64,000 bases of DNA. Source: Adiantum capillus-veneris (lineage: Eukaryota; Streptophyta; Polypodiopsida; Polypodiales; Pteridaceae). Below the pieces are notes generated by a model, which made no database searches, was not told the origin of the DNA, and saw nothing but the letters and a program-made list of their open reading frames with translations. Position numbers and translations under genes: made by a program. Below, one piece after another: positions 1 through 10,807 of the stretch (position 1 is its first letter; every line of letters begins with the position of its first letter). The stretch spans positions 54,438,253-54,502,252 of the forward strand of contig CM043959.1 of NCBI GenBank assembly GCA_014529385.2. Direction: 5' to 3'.

Positions 1-2757
1 ATTGCTTTGGAAGACCAGTTGAAGACTACTTTCATTTCTCCATGGGGCTGCTTTGCTTACCGCCGTCGCAGGATGCCTTTTGGGCTGGTGAATGCATATG
101 TGACTTTTCAAGATTGGATGAACAAGGTGTTCGGGCCTTACTTGGGTAAGTTCATCAGAGTGTTTATGGATGATATTGGTTGCTATAGTTCCAGGGCAGA
201 GCATTTGTCCAAGTTAAGGCTGTGTTTTCAAAGGCTAGATGAAGAAGGAGGTCAGTTGAATCCAAAGAAGTGCAAGCTAGCGCAACCAAGGGTTCAGTTG
301 CTAGGCCATGTGGTGTCACAGAACGGGATTGAAGCAGATTCAGAGAAGGTGAAAGCATTGGTTCTTATGGAGCCTCCAACCAGTGCAACAAAATTGGCTT
401 CTTTCGTGCATAAGTTAAAGTATTTATCCCGCTTTTTTTGGATGCTGTCTCAATATGTCTACCCTCTTCAGAAAAGGGCTCAACAGGTACATGGATTTCA
501 GTGGGATTAGGAAGCTCAAGAGGCCTTTGATAAAGTGAAAGGTATTCTATGTCAGTTGCCTACGGTGTGTCCTCCTAATCATGAGGATGATTTTTATATT
601 GCTATGACGGTGGGATTGGTGGCTATTGGAGCAGTATTGCTACAAAAGGTAGGCAAGAGTTATAAGCCTATTTATTTCGAAAGCAGGGTTATTAGTCCAG
701 GTGAAGCTACCTATACGGAGGCAGAACAATGGGTTATGGCTTTGGTCTTTTCTTGCAGAAAGTTCAAAGTATATTTGGTTGTTCGGAAGTTTTATGTGCT
801 AACTGCTAACAATCTTTTGCCTGAAGTGGTGCTACACTTGAAGCCAAGGAAGCGGATCATGAAGTGGGTGATCGAACTTCAAGAGTTTGAGTTTGAGTTC
901 AAAGTGGATCACACTCGGCAGTCTCATTTGGCGGACATTTTGGTCAACAAGGAGGTTGAGTTGCCAATTTATCCAAGGGTGGTACAAGAGGAGGATAAGG
1001 AAGAACCTGATTTGGAAGAGGCCTTCACGATGTGGTTTGATGGTGCTTACAGACGAGTAACACAGACAGCAGGTGGAGGTGTGGTTATTCAGGATCCGCA
1101 AGGCACGATCATTTTTTCCAAAGCTTATGACTTGGAGGAGGTGCATACCAACAATGAAGCTGAATATCTTACCTTACACTTGGGGCTCAAGCAGTGCATT
1201 GACTTTGGCATTTCAAGGTTGGTCGTAAAGGGTGATGCTCTACTGGTTATCAAACAACTTTTGGGCCAATGGCAGGTAAAGAGGGATTCTCTCAAGAATT
1301 GGTTTTTTTCCATAAAGAAGCTGTTGAAGTTTTTTGAAGCAGTACAATTCAGACATGTGCGGAGAGAACAAAACCAGGAAGCAGATCGTTTGGCTAGCAG
1401 TCGTGTTCACACTCAAGTGTCGAGTTTGTATGTGGGGCCAGCCACTTATGCAGGTAGAGAGACTTTGAAGGATATTGATGATTTCTTGAATACAGGTCAA
1501 TGTTTCGACGGGCTTTCCAAACTACAAAAAAGGAGAGTTGTTCAAAAGGCTAAGAGGTTCACTCTTATTGGCGAGGATCTTATGGTGTACGGTACTGATG
1601 GAGTGCTACGTCGTGTCCTCTACAAAGAGGAGATTGGCATGGTCTTGGAGCAGTGCCACGAGGAAAGTGGTCATCAGGGTAAGAGTCAAGTTTTGTTTCG
1701 TATCTTAAGAAGTGGGTTCTGGTGGCCTTCTGTGGTGCGAGATGTGCATTATTGGTGCAAGACGTGCCATCAATGCCAAATGATGGGTGAAAGACGACTG
1801 GTATCCGAGAAACAGGGGGCTATCATCGCACATGATGCCTTTGAAAAGTGGGGCTTGGATGCAATTGGTCCATTGCCCAAGTCAGCGAGTGGTAAGAAAT
1901 ATGTGGTAGTGGCAATAGACTACCTTACACGATGGGTCGAGGCTAAAGCAGTCAAAGAGGTAAATGCGCGTACTGTTGCTCAGTTTGTATTTGATTGCAT
2001 ATGTTGTCGTTTTGGAGTGCCTTGGGTGCTTATATCGGATCGAGGATAGGGATTCAGAAGTAAGTTGGTGTGTGCTCTGGTGGAAAAATTGGGGATTCAA
2101 CACCGATTTTCATCTCCATACCACCCGCAGTGCAATGGTTTCGTGGAGAGTGCGAATGGGCAGATAATTAAGATGCTCACGAAGTATATATACCAGCAAG
2201 TTGAAGAGTGGGAATCTAACCTTGATAAATGTTTGTGGGCTTACAGGATCTCTTATAAGGTGGCAACCAACTTCACTCCATACGAGTTGGTATATGGCAA
2301 GGAAGCGGTCCTGCCTGTGCATGTGCAGCTACGGGTTCTTAAAGGTTTATGGTGAATTGATAAAACTCATCAAGATATTTTGCAGGATAGAATTACAAGT
2401 CTCGAAACTTTGAAAATGGATGATGAAGCAGCGGCGGATTTTTATGTGAAGCAACGGGAAAGGAGGGTAGCAAAGTTCAACCAACATTTGCCAGCTAAGC
2501 AGATTGAGAAGGGCGATCTAGGGATGAAGTATGAGAGTTATCTTGACTTCACCTTTCAGAAGAAGTTCAAGAAAAAGTGGACAGGGCCTTACAAGGTTCA
2601 TCAAGTTTTTCCAAATGGTACATATGCACTAATCAGGTTGGATGGTCGGTTTCTTAAACATAGGATAAATGGTCTTCGTCTCAAGCTCTGCTTTGAAAGG
2701 GAGTTAGTGTCAGCGGTGCATCAGATTCTTATACATGGGGTGGGGCAACCCACTTGA
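1..2757 (+). pseudogene. Tat-lineage Ty3/gypsy pol, 3' part (RT, RNase H, archaeal-type RNase H, integrase)
   Basis: One frame runs from the window edge to a TGA at 2755-2757. It is broken only by in-frame stops at 508-510, 2047-2049 and 2353-2355. The order is: reverse transcriptase with an F-M-D-D catalytic box (Asp codons at 169-174); a Ty3-type RNase H (about 580-960); a second, archaeal-type RNase H (about 1020-1420) with DGA, NNEAEY, GDALL and NQEADRLA around its acidic residues; integrase with a His2Cys2 finger (about 1650-1785); and a D,D,E core. The second stop falls just after the second catalytic Asp (SDRG). Paired RNase H domains mark the Tat branch of plant Ty3/gypsy. Gag, protease and the RT N-terminus lie outside the window. 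It would copy element RNA and insert the cDNA if intact; this copy is inactive. Confidence 0.92.
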
Positions 2758-2898
2758 AGGCAACCCCATTTGTCGGCGGTTTTGGGCGGTGACCGGCGAG
2801 GTGGTGGCGCCCGTGGGCGGCCGCATGGCGGTGTGATGGCACATTTCGGTGATGACATGGCAGGGGTGTTCCCACGGCCCATGGGGGGCCAAAATTTT

Positions 2899-2947
2899 AA
2901 AGGAGGAAGGAGGGGGCAATAGCGACATCGCTATTGCCTCCCCCCTT
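2899..2947 (+). promoter_or_regulatory. Purine tract followed by a strong hairpin, likely PPT region
   Basis: A purine run (about 2899-2916) sits 140 bases after the pol stop, where a polypurine tract primes plus-strand synthesis. It leads straight into an inverted repeat: CAATAGCGA at 2917-2925, two bases, TCGCTATTG at 2928-2936. Pairing extends outward through the G-run and the following C-run, with one G-T wobble. The PPT role is inferred from position and composition; no clear TG LTR start follows it. Confidence 0.45.
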
Positions 2948-3770
2948 CGTGTAAGGGAGAGGTCCCACAGCAAGCATGCAGGAAAGCAAGAAGGAGAGTC
3001 CGAGAGCCTATGCAAAGCACCAAAGGGGCAAAGCAAGGAAGATGGCAAGGGCAAAGGCTGTGCGGGCAAATCAAAGGACACAAAGCCAAAGGTAAGGCCA
3101 AAGGGAGGGAGATCCGGCCGGCCAAGATGGAAGGACCAAGGCCCAATGTGCACACCATGTAAATGTTTCCAAAAGCAAACTAAGCCAAGTGTTAGCAATG
3201 CAATAAAATACTAAAAGAAGCTCTAAGTGAAGGCCACGGCAAGAGAAACTTTTTTTGGGCCTCTTAGAGGTACCCCTATAAAAAGTTGTAAATGCGAAAA
3301 TTAAGGGGCTTTTTTGCCTATGTGTAGGAGTGGAAACTTGAAGCCTGTGTAGTGTCGAGTTTGCCATTGAAGCTGCATACATCAATTATACTACCCTCTA
3401 TGCAATAATACCAACCGTTTTGCCCAATCTGTGGTGTTGCTTCTCCCCAACCCCCTCCTTCTCTCTCACTCTTGGTGTATTAACCATTATTTGCAGAGGG
3501 TTTGCCTGCAGCTTGAAGGTTGCTACCAAGAGGGCAGATTAGGGGTGTTTTGTGAGTCGGAACGGGTGAGTTAAGCAGTGTGGGTGCGTTTGTGTTGTGG
3601 GTGTTCTTGTGCAAGGAGAGAGGTAGTTGCTTTGTATGCTAAAGTGGAGATGCTAGTGCAAATTAGCCAGTTTAAAGGTGTTTTTTGAGAGGTTAGGGGT
3701 GCTGTGGAAACCCTGGGCTATAGAGAGGCAGATATTGTGTGTGCTGGGTGTGTTCCCTATTCCCCCTCTC
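2938..3770 (+). repeat. Probable 3' LTR of the Tat-like element, ends unresolved
   Basis: Non-coding sequence between two pol remnants. A good TATA box (TATAAAAAG, 3277-3285) with pyrimidine-rich sequence downstream (about 3430-3475) looks like an LTR promoter. No second LTR copy exists in the window, so the ends cannot be set; TGTAAGGGAGAG at about 2946 is a possible start. It ends abruptly where the next pol remnant begins near 3772. Overlapping short ORFs on both strands are compositional. Confidence 0.4.
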
Positions 3771-3771
3771 C

Positions 3772-6177
3772 ACCGTATATGTGTGGACTATCAAGCACTA
3801 AACCATTTCACTATCAAAAAGAAATTTCCCGAGGCTCGGGTAGAAGATCTGTTTGATAAGATACAAGGCTCCACTGCTCAGTAGGATTGACCTTAAAAGT
3901 GGCTATCATCAAACAAGGATAGTGGATGAAGATATCCTAAAGACCGCGTTTCACACAACGTTTGGTCTTTATGAATATTTAGTCATGCCTTTTGGCTTGA
4001 CTAATGCACCTCTACATTCAATCATCTAATGGAGAAAATCTTTAGATCTACTGCAAATTCATTGGAGTGTCATCATCTACTCCAAGTTTCAGAGGAACAT
4101 AAGCAACATCTGCAAGTGATTTTTCAAGCACTGAGGGAGAACAAGCTTTTTCTCAACCAAAAGAAAAGTGAATTTTTCCTTCAAGAGATTCAATACCTAT
4201 AGGTCATATTATCTCTCAAGATGGTATCCATACGGATCCATCAAAGTTAGAGGTGATAAAAGCATGGCCTAATCCAAGGAATCTACATTAGCTAAGAAGC
4301 TTTATTGGTATGTGTGCATACTATAGACTCTTCATAGCAAAATTGTCTCAAATAGCAAGAACACTACATGACTTAACTAAGAAGAACGTTAAGTATTTAT
4401 GGACTGCTAAGGAGCAAGATACTTTTCACAAGCTCAAAGAGAAGCTTGCCTCCCAACCAGTCCTCATGCTTCCGGATCTCTCAAAGCCAATTGAGGTCCA
4501 ATGTGATGCTTGTGGTGATTGCCTTGGAGCAGTCTTGCTTCAAGAAGGGCATGCCATAGCATATGAGAGGCGAAGGCTCAATACAGATGAACGTGTATTA
4601 GGCATTTATGAGAAAGAGCTATTAGCTGTTCTACATGCTCTAGACACATGGAAGCATTATTTATTGGGGATTCCATTTATTCTACGAACCGACCACCAAA
4701 GTCTCAAGTACTTCATGACGCAAACCAAGCTTTCCGACAAACAATGAGGTGGGCAAATTTTCTTTCGCAATTTAATTTTCATTTTGCTCACATTGCTGAT
4801 AAGCACAATCAAGTGGCCGATGCACTTTCACGATGACCAAAAGTTAATGCGGTGTCTATAGCTACTCACAATTATCTATCTTCTATGATAGATGAGTATG
4901 CTATTGACCCCGACTATAGAGACCTAATGTCAGCCCTTGCTTTGGGGAAGGAAGAGGAACCATTCACCTTGCAGGATGGTTATCTTCTTCAATAGGCTAT
5001 GTGTCACCCACTCCCTTCGAGAGAAAGTCATGTATGAATCACATTCTCCTCCCTATGCACGGCATAGAGGCATTCAACCTACTCTCCGAGGAGTAGAAGC
5101 GTACTTCTATTAGCCTACCACGAAAGTGGACATACAAGAGTATGTTTCAAAATGTGTAGTATGCCAAAAAACCAAGTATAATAGAGGAAAGCAACCTGGA
5201 TTACTCCAGCCATTGCCTATCCCAAATTCACCATGGGAGAGTATATCCATGGATTTTATCTTTGGATTACCCAAGTCTATCCATGGGAATACGGGAATAT
5301 GGACAATAGTCAACAGGTTTAGCAATCAAGCACACATTATTCCTATCAAAAAGACTATTAAGGCACACCAAATGGCAACTCTCTTCATATCACAGATTTT
5401 CAAACACCATGGATTACCAACATCCATCGTGTCAGATAGAGATCCTAGAATGACCAATAATTTCTGGAAAGGTCTCTTTGACAATCTAGGAACAAGATTG
5501 AATTTCTCTTCGATCTATCACCCACAAACGGATGGCCAAAGTGAGATAGCCAATCTTACGATACTCGATCTACTAAAGACTTATGTTACAGAAGTAGATC
5601 AACGCTTGCAATGGGAAAAGTACTTACCTCTTGTAGAGTATGCCTACAATAATACTGTACATACTTCTACGGGAAAATCAGCTTTTGAAATAATTGAGGG
5701 AAGACCTAAAAGTCCCTTGCTACTTAAAGTACATGGGAAGATCTTCGCTGCCGATGAATATAGCCGTAACCTACAAGAATCTTTTCAAAAGATTAAAGAG
5801 GCATCTCTCAAAAAAGGCAAAAAGCTGCTGCTGACAAACACAGAAGGGCCTTTATGTTCAAAGAAAATGATTGGGTCTTACTTAAGTTTCCTAAGGCTCG
5901 ATTGAGGCAAACGACGAACAAAAATCCTACGAGCCATCAAAAGTATTATGCTAAGCTAGAAAAAAGATACCATGGTCCTTTCCAAATCTTGAAGCCCATC
6001 AATGAGATGGATTACCAATTCAAGTTGCCCAACCATTGGCTCATACACAATGCTTTTCATGTGAGCTTACTTAAGCACTACAAAGGAGAGCCACCAAGTG
6101 AACCAATTATTGAAGACCCTCCCGAAGTTGAAGAACTAGAAGAGGTGCTACAACCCGAAGCTATCCTTTGGCATTAA
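3772..6177 (+). pseudogene. Ty3/gypsy pol, 5'-truncated (RT, RNase H, integrase, GPY/F)
   Basis: Homology starts abruptly inside RT (VDYQALNHFTIKK) with no gag or protease. RT is decayed by frameshifts and stops (3800-4290), and the YxDD box is not readable. RNase H (about 4310-4840) keeps CDACGDCLGAVLLQ and TDHQSLKYF, with a frame change at about 4745. Integrase (about 5030-5850) keeps its CysCys pair (CVVC) and D,D,E residues (SMDFI, VSDRD, SEIAN). After a frameshift near 5850 comes a GPY/F module ([18 protein letters not shown]), then an acidic linker like the start of a chromodomain (PEAILWH), cut by a stop. The protein resembles the chromoviruses elsewhere in the window but is a different family. 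The missing 5' half indicates deletion or truncation by the neighbouring element. Confidence 0.88.
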
Positions 6178-6588
6178 GAGCTTAAGGATAGTGTGAACCT
6201 TTTCAATGCTTACAATACTACATTAGAGTAAGCAAATGTACAAATTTCTTTTAAATGACCAATGTTTTTGTCTTATAAGACTAGTTCTCTTTTTATTGTG
6301 CACAAATTTAAATAGTATGCATGCTTAGAATCATGTTTGTGATGACAACGTCTCTCAAACACCAAGTAGAATTTGTCACTCTACTTTGGGAGAACGAAAT
6401 GGACTAAGGAGCAGACATGCTTGCGGCAGCTATGTCTCCCAAGTACCAAATGATTAGTCGTCCATCTTGGAAAGATGACATAGGGTAAAAAGGGATCCTC
6501 CACCCGCTAAGAAAGATTGACTAATGACCACGGCTTTATCTCTTCTACCTCATATACGAGGACGACTATGATTTCAAGAGAGAGGTAG
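6178..6588 (+). other. 3' non-coding region and PPT of the 3.8-6.2 kb gypsy element
   Basis: There is no coding signal. The final purine-rich stretch (about 6575-6587) looks like a polypurine tract, because TGTCATAAAA, a plausible LTR start, follows at 6589. Confidence 0.4.
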
Positions 6589-7096
6589 TGTCATAAAATC
6601 TAATATCTAACCAACCCAAATGCTTTTCTCATATCAAACTGATCATTTAATGTGGGAGAATAAACGGGAAGAAGGGTTAGAATATAGAAATATGCTTTCA
6701 GATCTATCTCAACACGAGTCCAATGGTAAAGGGGTCCAAATGAGAGACATGGTCTGTCAAAGAGCAAGACTAGCTAATGGAGCTTAAAGACCTTAGGGTT
6801 AGCTTCATTAAAGACCTCCAAAGGTTAGTGTTAAAAAGTCCTTTGACCTTAGGTAAGCTAGGGCTGAGCTTGAGGTGGGAACCCGACCCAAGCTTGAGGT
6901 GCTTGTTGCTGACTAAGGTGCTTGAGGTGCTTGTCGTGCTTGATGACTAAGGTGCTTGAGGTGCTTGTCGTGCTTGCTGACTAGGGAGCATGAGGTGCTT
7001 GTGGGAACACTACCCAGGCTTGAGGTGCTTTGTCATGCTTGCTGACTAAGGTGCTCAGGGGTAAGGTGTGCAAAAGTAAACTTCTTTCCCTACAGG
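6589..7096 (+). repeat. 5' part of a gypsy LTR, interrupted by copia C1
   Basis: It starts TGTCATAAAA directly after a PPT-like purine tract and is cut at 7096 by copia C1. The rest of the LTR probably continues from 13284. No second copy is present, so this rests on position only. Confidence 0.4.
6868..7050 (+). repeat. Degenerate tandem repeat, GACTAAGGTGCTTGAGGTGC type
   Basis: Units of about 35-50 bases built from CTTGAGGTGCTTG and TGACTAAGGTGC recur about four to five times with small indels, inside the presumed LTR. No coding frame. Confidence 0.7.
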
Positions 7097-7302
7097 CGAT
7101 GAGCGCGTGTAGCGCGTACGGAGTGTGTGCAAGAGAAGGGAAGAAGAGAAATGGGGAAGGGGGGAGATGCACAGGCAGCCTGTGTAGGTTAGTGGAGAAG
7201 AAAGAGTAAAGTCAACACTTCCTCTTTCTCTCCCTATATTGAATAGGTGAACTTTAGTGTACAAGGGTGGTTTCCCATGGCCACCTGGCATACACCCCAA
7301 CA
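7097..7302 (-). repeat. C1 3' LTR
   Basis: It matches 13077-13283 almost base for base; differences include one G-run indel and a changed outer base (CGATGAG for TGATGAG). It is the 3' LTR because the PPT abuts its right edge. Confidence 0.93.
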
Positions 7303-7313
7303 ACCTCCCACTT
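7303..7313 (-). promoter_or_regulatory. C1 polypurine tract
   Basis: The minus strand reads AAGTGGGAGGT directly before the LTR start TGTTGGGG, the usual plant copia arrangement for plus-strand priming. Confidence 0.92.
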
Positions 7314-7385
7314 GAAGGTCATGGTGGCCAATAGTGGCATTAATATAGTTAGTCTATACAAAATTGATGAAGCATTGCCGAGGCT

Positions 7386-7606
7386 TCATCCTACACCCAT
7401 AAGTTCTATACAATGTGTAAATCGCTCCGAGGTTAGGCTCTTTGTGAGAGCATCTGCGGGGTTGTCATCAGTGTGAACCTTGACAAGCTCGATACGCTTG
7501 CCAGCCAATGCATCTCGTATGACATGGTATCTGACCTCTATGTGTTTCGACTTTGAGTGAAACACTGGATTCTTTGCCAAAGCAATGGCACTCTGACTAT
7601 GAATCT
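7386..7606 (-). pseudogene. C1 RNase H C-terminal remnant
   Basis: The minus strand encodes the end of a copia RNase H: SQSAIALAKNPVFH, SKHIEVRYH, VKVHTDDNPADALTK, closing with the family ending ELMGVG and a stop. The N-terminal RNase H and all RT are missing. It joins near 7600-7610 to integrase coding sequence in another frame, which marks the edge of a deletion of roughly 2-3 kb, judged by normal copia pol length. Confidence 0.9.
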
Positions 7607-8520
7607 ATGAATGTGAGAAAGTAGTTCGCCCCCCCTAGAGTTTTATGTGGCATTGGACCACACAAATCACTGTGCACCAAGTCTAGAGGTTCGCCTAGTT
7701 TCTTATTCAATGGCGAAGATGTCAATCTAGTCTGTTTGCCATACAGACAATGCTCACACAATGGAAAGTCCGTGTAATCTAACACAGGTAAGTAGCCAAA
7801 ACGCTGAAGTGTTTTCATTCCCTTTTGGCTAATATGCCCTAGCCGGCTATGCCATAACTCAGGAGACGGCAGCTCGGCAACATAGATAGAGTGTTCGTCG
7901 ACACTCGAAACAAATAAAGAGTACAGGGATCCGTTTTTATTGCCTTTCATGATGATAAGGTTGTTCTTGCGGATCATCTAAGAACGATTACCAAAAACTG
8001 TAGTGTAGCCAAGATGATCCAATTGCCCTATAGAAAGTAAGCTTTTCGTAAGCTTGGGCACATGTCTGACATTCTGTAGCACAAAAGTAGTGCCATTATG
8101 CATCTGAAGTTTCACATCACCAATGCCAATAATGTCAAGCTCATAGGAATCACCAAGCTTGACTATTCCATGCATGGATGCATAAGAGGAAAACCACTCT
8201 CTATGCGGTGTGACATGAAAACTTGCACCAGAATCAAGGATCCAATTCTGTGCATAACCCTCATCCTGTGCAACCAAAGCATCTGGAGTGAGATCTGAAG
8301 TGAAAATGAGAACATCGGAGGCATCTGCTGTCACCTCGAGATGAATCTCTGTGGGCATAATGAGCATCACTAGAGGAGGAGCATCCTCTACTGCAGTGGT
8401 AGGCATGGGGGATGATAGCGGGAAAAAGAGCAGTGCAATCGGGTGGCCTCTGTACTCATGCACACTCCACAAACCACGCCTCATGCAAACAAGCAAAGAA
8501 CAAAACAAAGGGGGCACCAC
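7597..8520 (-). pseudogene. C1 protease, GAG-pre-integrase and integrase start
   Basis: The minus frame has one stop at 7978-7980. Upstream of it is a copia retropepsin, WILDSGASFHVTP with catalytic DSG, and a following VRHVPKLTKSLLSIGQL block. Downstream is the GAG-pre-integrase zinc finger (LWHSRLGHIS, CEHCLYGKQ), then integrase up to its first catalytic Asp (FLTFID). Coding is lost directly after that Asp by fusion to RNase H sequence. Protease would cut Gag-Pol and integrase would insert cDNA; here the catalytic core is gone. The first 100 or so residues of this frame are unlike gag and may not be coding. Confidence 0.9.
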
Positions 8521-9886
8521 CCTAAATTAAGAGGTTTAGGGACCTCACACATAGTGCACATAGGCAAGTGAGACTTCTGGCATTATGACGGCATCAAAAC
8601 ATATGGCAAAACACATAGAAACGAAGCTTAGGGACCTTATGTAGCATATATATACACAAGACATCAGCTTAACAATACAACGGCATCTGATCATACATAA
8701 CAAGGATATAGAGAAGCAAGCCAAGGATGGCATAATCCCTTGTCAAAAACAATCAACCCAGCAAGTAGGTATGATCCTACTAGCAACACATCAATACCTT
8801 AGAGAATGATGGCGAGGATGGTGGCCATGGAGCATGAGAGAAGACTCCTTATTTAGGTTTTAGGGCTAGTAATGTAGCATACTAGAGGGAGAGAGAGAGA
8901 GGGAGAGAGAGTAGAGCTCCATCCATAGCTCCTCGTTGTGAGCAATGCCGTCATAGCTTCATTGCTTGGTGAAGTGGGTGAAGTGTTGGTTTTGAGTGAG
9001 AGAAGGCCTCCTTCTATAGGTTTCTGAGAGGGTTTAGGATTAGGGATAAACATGCTTAAATCCGCTGATTGGGGTTACTTTTTGCTTAGGGTGGTCAACA
9101 GATTGAGGTCACCTGATATGTCACCATCAAGATATTCTCTAGAGTGATGTGAGAGGGGAGGATAAATGCTGATTTTTCTGATTGTGACACATGGGGATAA
9201 GGCCTTGACCAGCATTTAAGAGCAGGTTAGGTGGCTGTTGAAATTGGAGGTTCTGCACATGTCAGGGGGGGACCTGCTGGGTCCTCTTGAATATCAAATT
9301 CTCAAAAAATCCTCAACCATGGCTTCTTTTGACATGTGTTCTTTGAAAAAATCAGCATGTCTCTTTTCAACTCAAAAGTCTTTATCCCTATTGACTCACC
9401 TTTACCATAAGATTTTCCCCTTTTCTCCTCCTGTAACTGCATTGTTGATGCCCAATCATTGCTTCTAGTAACAGTGAACTGTTACCTATCAAATACTTAT
9501 GGTGTAGTAAAAAATATTTACCATGGGTAAAAAAAGTTACTGTAGGTAAAAAGTGATTTGTATTTACCATGTAGGTGAAAAATATTTACTGTAGGTAAAA
9601 AATATTTACTGTGGTAAATTTTTTTTACTGTCGGTAAAAAAGTGAAAACGGAGTAGGATGTGCTGTGAGTCCACACGAACATCCTCGTGTAAATTTCACT
9701 AGAAATTCACACCTAGAATGGGCTATTCTGTAAGATATAGGTTGTAGGCATGCATAAGAGCTCGTTCCCACGTATCTTTTGTCCATGGCACTTTTTACTC
9801 TTTGGTGCTTGTGAAGTAGATTTTTCTTCTCTTTCGAGATCCCTTGGACTAGAGTATCCTCATCTCCCCAACAACTGACTGTGCCT
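8521..9886. other. Unassigned 1.4 kb between C1 protease and gag
   Basis: Copia gag and protease normally abut or overlap, so this is extra sequence. Its minus-strand upstream part has a short CT tract (about 8884-8912) and an iterated palindrome block (9517-9640). No terminal repeats or target duplication were found, and no ORF resembles a known family. It may be an insertion, or the seam between two different copia parts, since gag already ends in the first residues of a protease (DAWFL). Confidence 0.55.
9517..9640. repeat. Iterated TTTAC...GTAAA palindromes
   Basis: Six diverged units have arms TTTAC and GTAAA around 3-6 base loops (for example TTTACCATGGGTAAA at 9517-9531 and TTTACTGTAGGTAAA near 9594). 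Loop and spacer vary while the arms persist. Confidence 0.75.
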
Positions 9887-10807
9887 TTATTGCATCTTCA
9901 GAAGGGGTCCTAAAAACCATGCATCAGAAGACTCAACAATATTGAGCTCCTCAATCTTAACTGTACTTTTGCCTTTTTCAGAATTATCCTTTTGCATGTT
10001 TTTCCGATCTCTTAGGAAACTGCGACAATCCTTTTTGTAATGACCCTTCTTGTGGCAATAGTAACACTCGACATTTTTGGCATTGCGGTCTCTACTTTGG
10101 TTCCTGTGTCTGCTAGGACTACGAGGATTCCGCTCTCTACTTTTGCTTTTGTATTTGTTCCTGTCACGGCCTCTTGGCTTTGTTGAACTACCAGCCATAT
10201 ATGCATCTCCATGACTAGCGTTATCAAGAGATTTACGACGAATCTCTTCAGTGAGCAACGCATCTGTGACAGCATTGAATTCTAACTTGCCATTCGGAGC
10301 CGAATTGCTAATGGCCGTGCAAAAGATATCCCATGAACTGGGTAGAGAGCATAATAAGAAGATAGACTTGAGTTCATCGTCAAACTCCTTAAAGCCCTCA
10401 GATGTCAGATGACTGAACAAGGAGTTGAACTCATTTAAATGACTGGAAACTGTGCTACCTTCTTTCATGTTGAGCTTCATAAGTTTTTTCATGAGAAAAA
10501 CTTTGTTGGATGCACTTTTGCTCTCCCATGCTGAACATAAGCTATCCCAAAGTTCCTTGGTTGTTTTCTTCCCGATGATAGTGAAGAAGACTGACTCGGC
10601 TAGATGTAGACGTATCGTAGCCATGGCTTTTGCATCCAAAAGCTCCCATTGAGCTTGTGTATAATCATCATCCTCTGCACGCTCTTTCAACGGTTCTGAG
10701 AGGCCTTTGTTTATCAAAACATCTTTCATGCGCTCTTTCCACATGGTAAGGTTGCTGCCATCGAACTTCTGAATGAAATACTCCTCCTTTTCTGAAGAAG
10801 AAGCCAT
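9887..10807 (-). CDS. gag: C1 copia Gag with CCHC zinc knuckle
   Basis: A 306-codon minus-strand ORF with an ATG at 10805-10807 in the good context GCAATGGCTTC. Residues 1-215 are the copia Gag capsid-like fold (UBN2 type: FDGSNLTMWKERM, ATIRLHLAES, ELWDSLCSAWE, KSIFLLCSLPSSWD). A basic RS/RDRN-rich linker follows, then a zinc knuckle CYYCHKKGHYKKDC (about residues 245-258). The last residues DAWFL match the start of a copia protease, but the DSGA that should follow is replaced by GPLLKMQ and a stop. Gag forms the cytoplasmic particle and binds element RNA. It is the only uninterrupted copia gag in the window and could in principle be translated. Confidence 0.9.
   Translation of the reverse strand: MASSSEKEEYFIQKFDGSNLTMWKERMKDVLINKGLSEPLKERAEDDDYTQAQWELLDAKAMATIRLHLAESVFFTIIGKKTTKELWDSLCSAWESKSASNKVFLMKKLMKLNMKEGSTVSSHLNEFNSLFSHLTSEGFKEFDDELKSIFLLCSLPSSWDIFCTAISNSAPNGKLEFNAVTDALLTEEIRRKSLDNASHGDAYMAGSSTKPRGRDRNKYKSKSRERNPRSPSRHRNQSRDRNAKNVECYYCHKKGHYKKDCRSFLRDRKNMQKDNSEKGKSTVKIEELNIVESSDAWFLGPLLKMQ

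Noticed and set aside
2710-3198. Minus-strand ORF of 162 codons as a gene
   Set aside because: Pro/Leu-rich low-complexity product, overlaps the end of pol and LTR promoter, no ATG-anchored domain.
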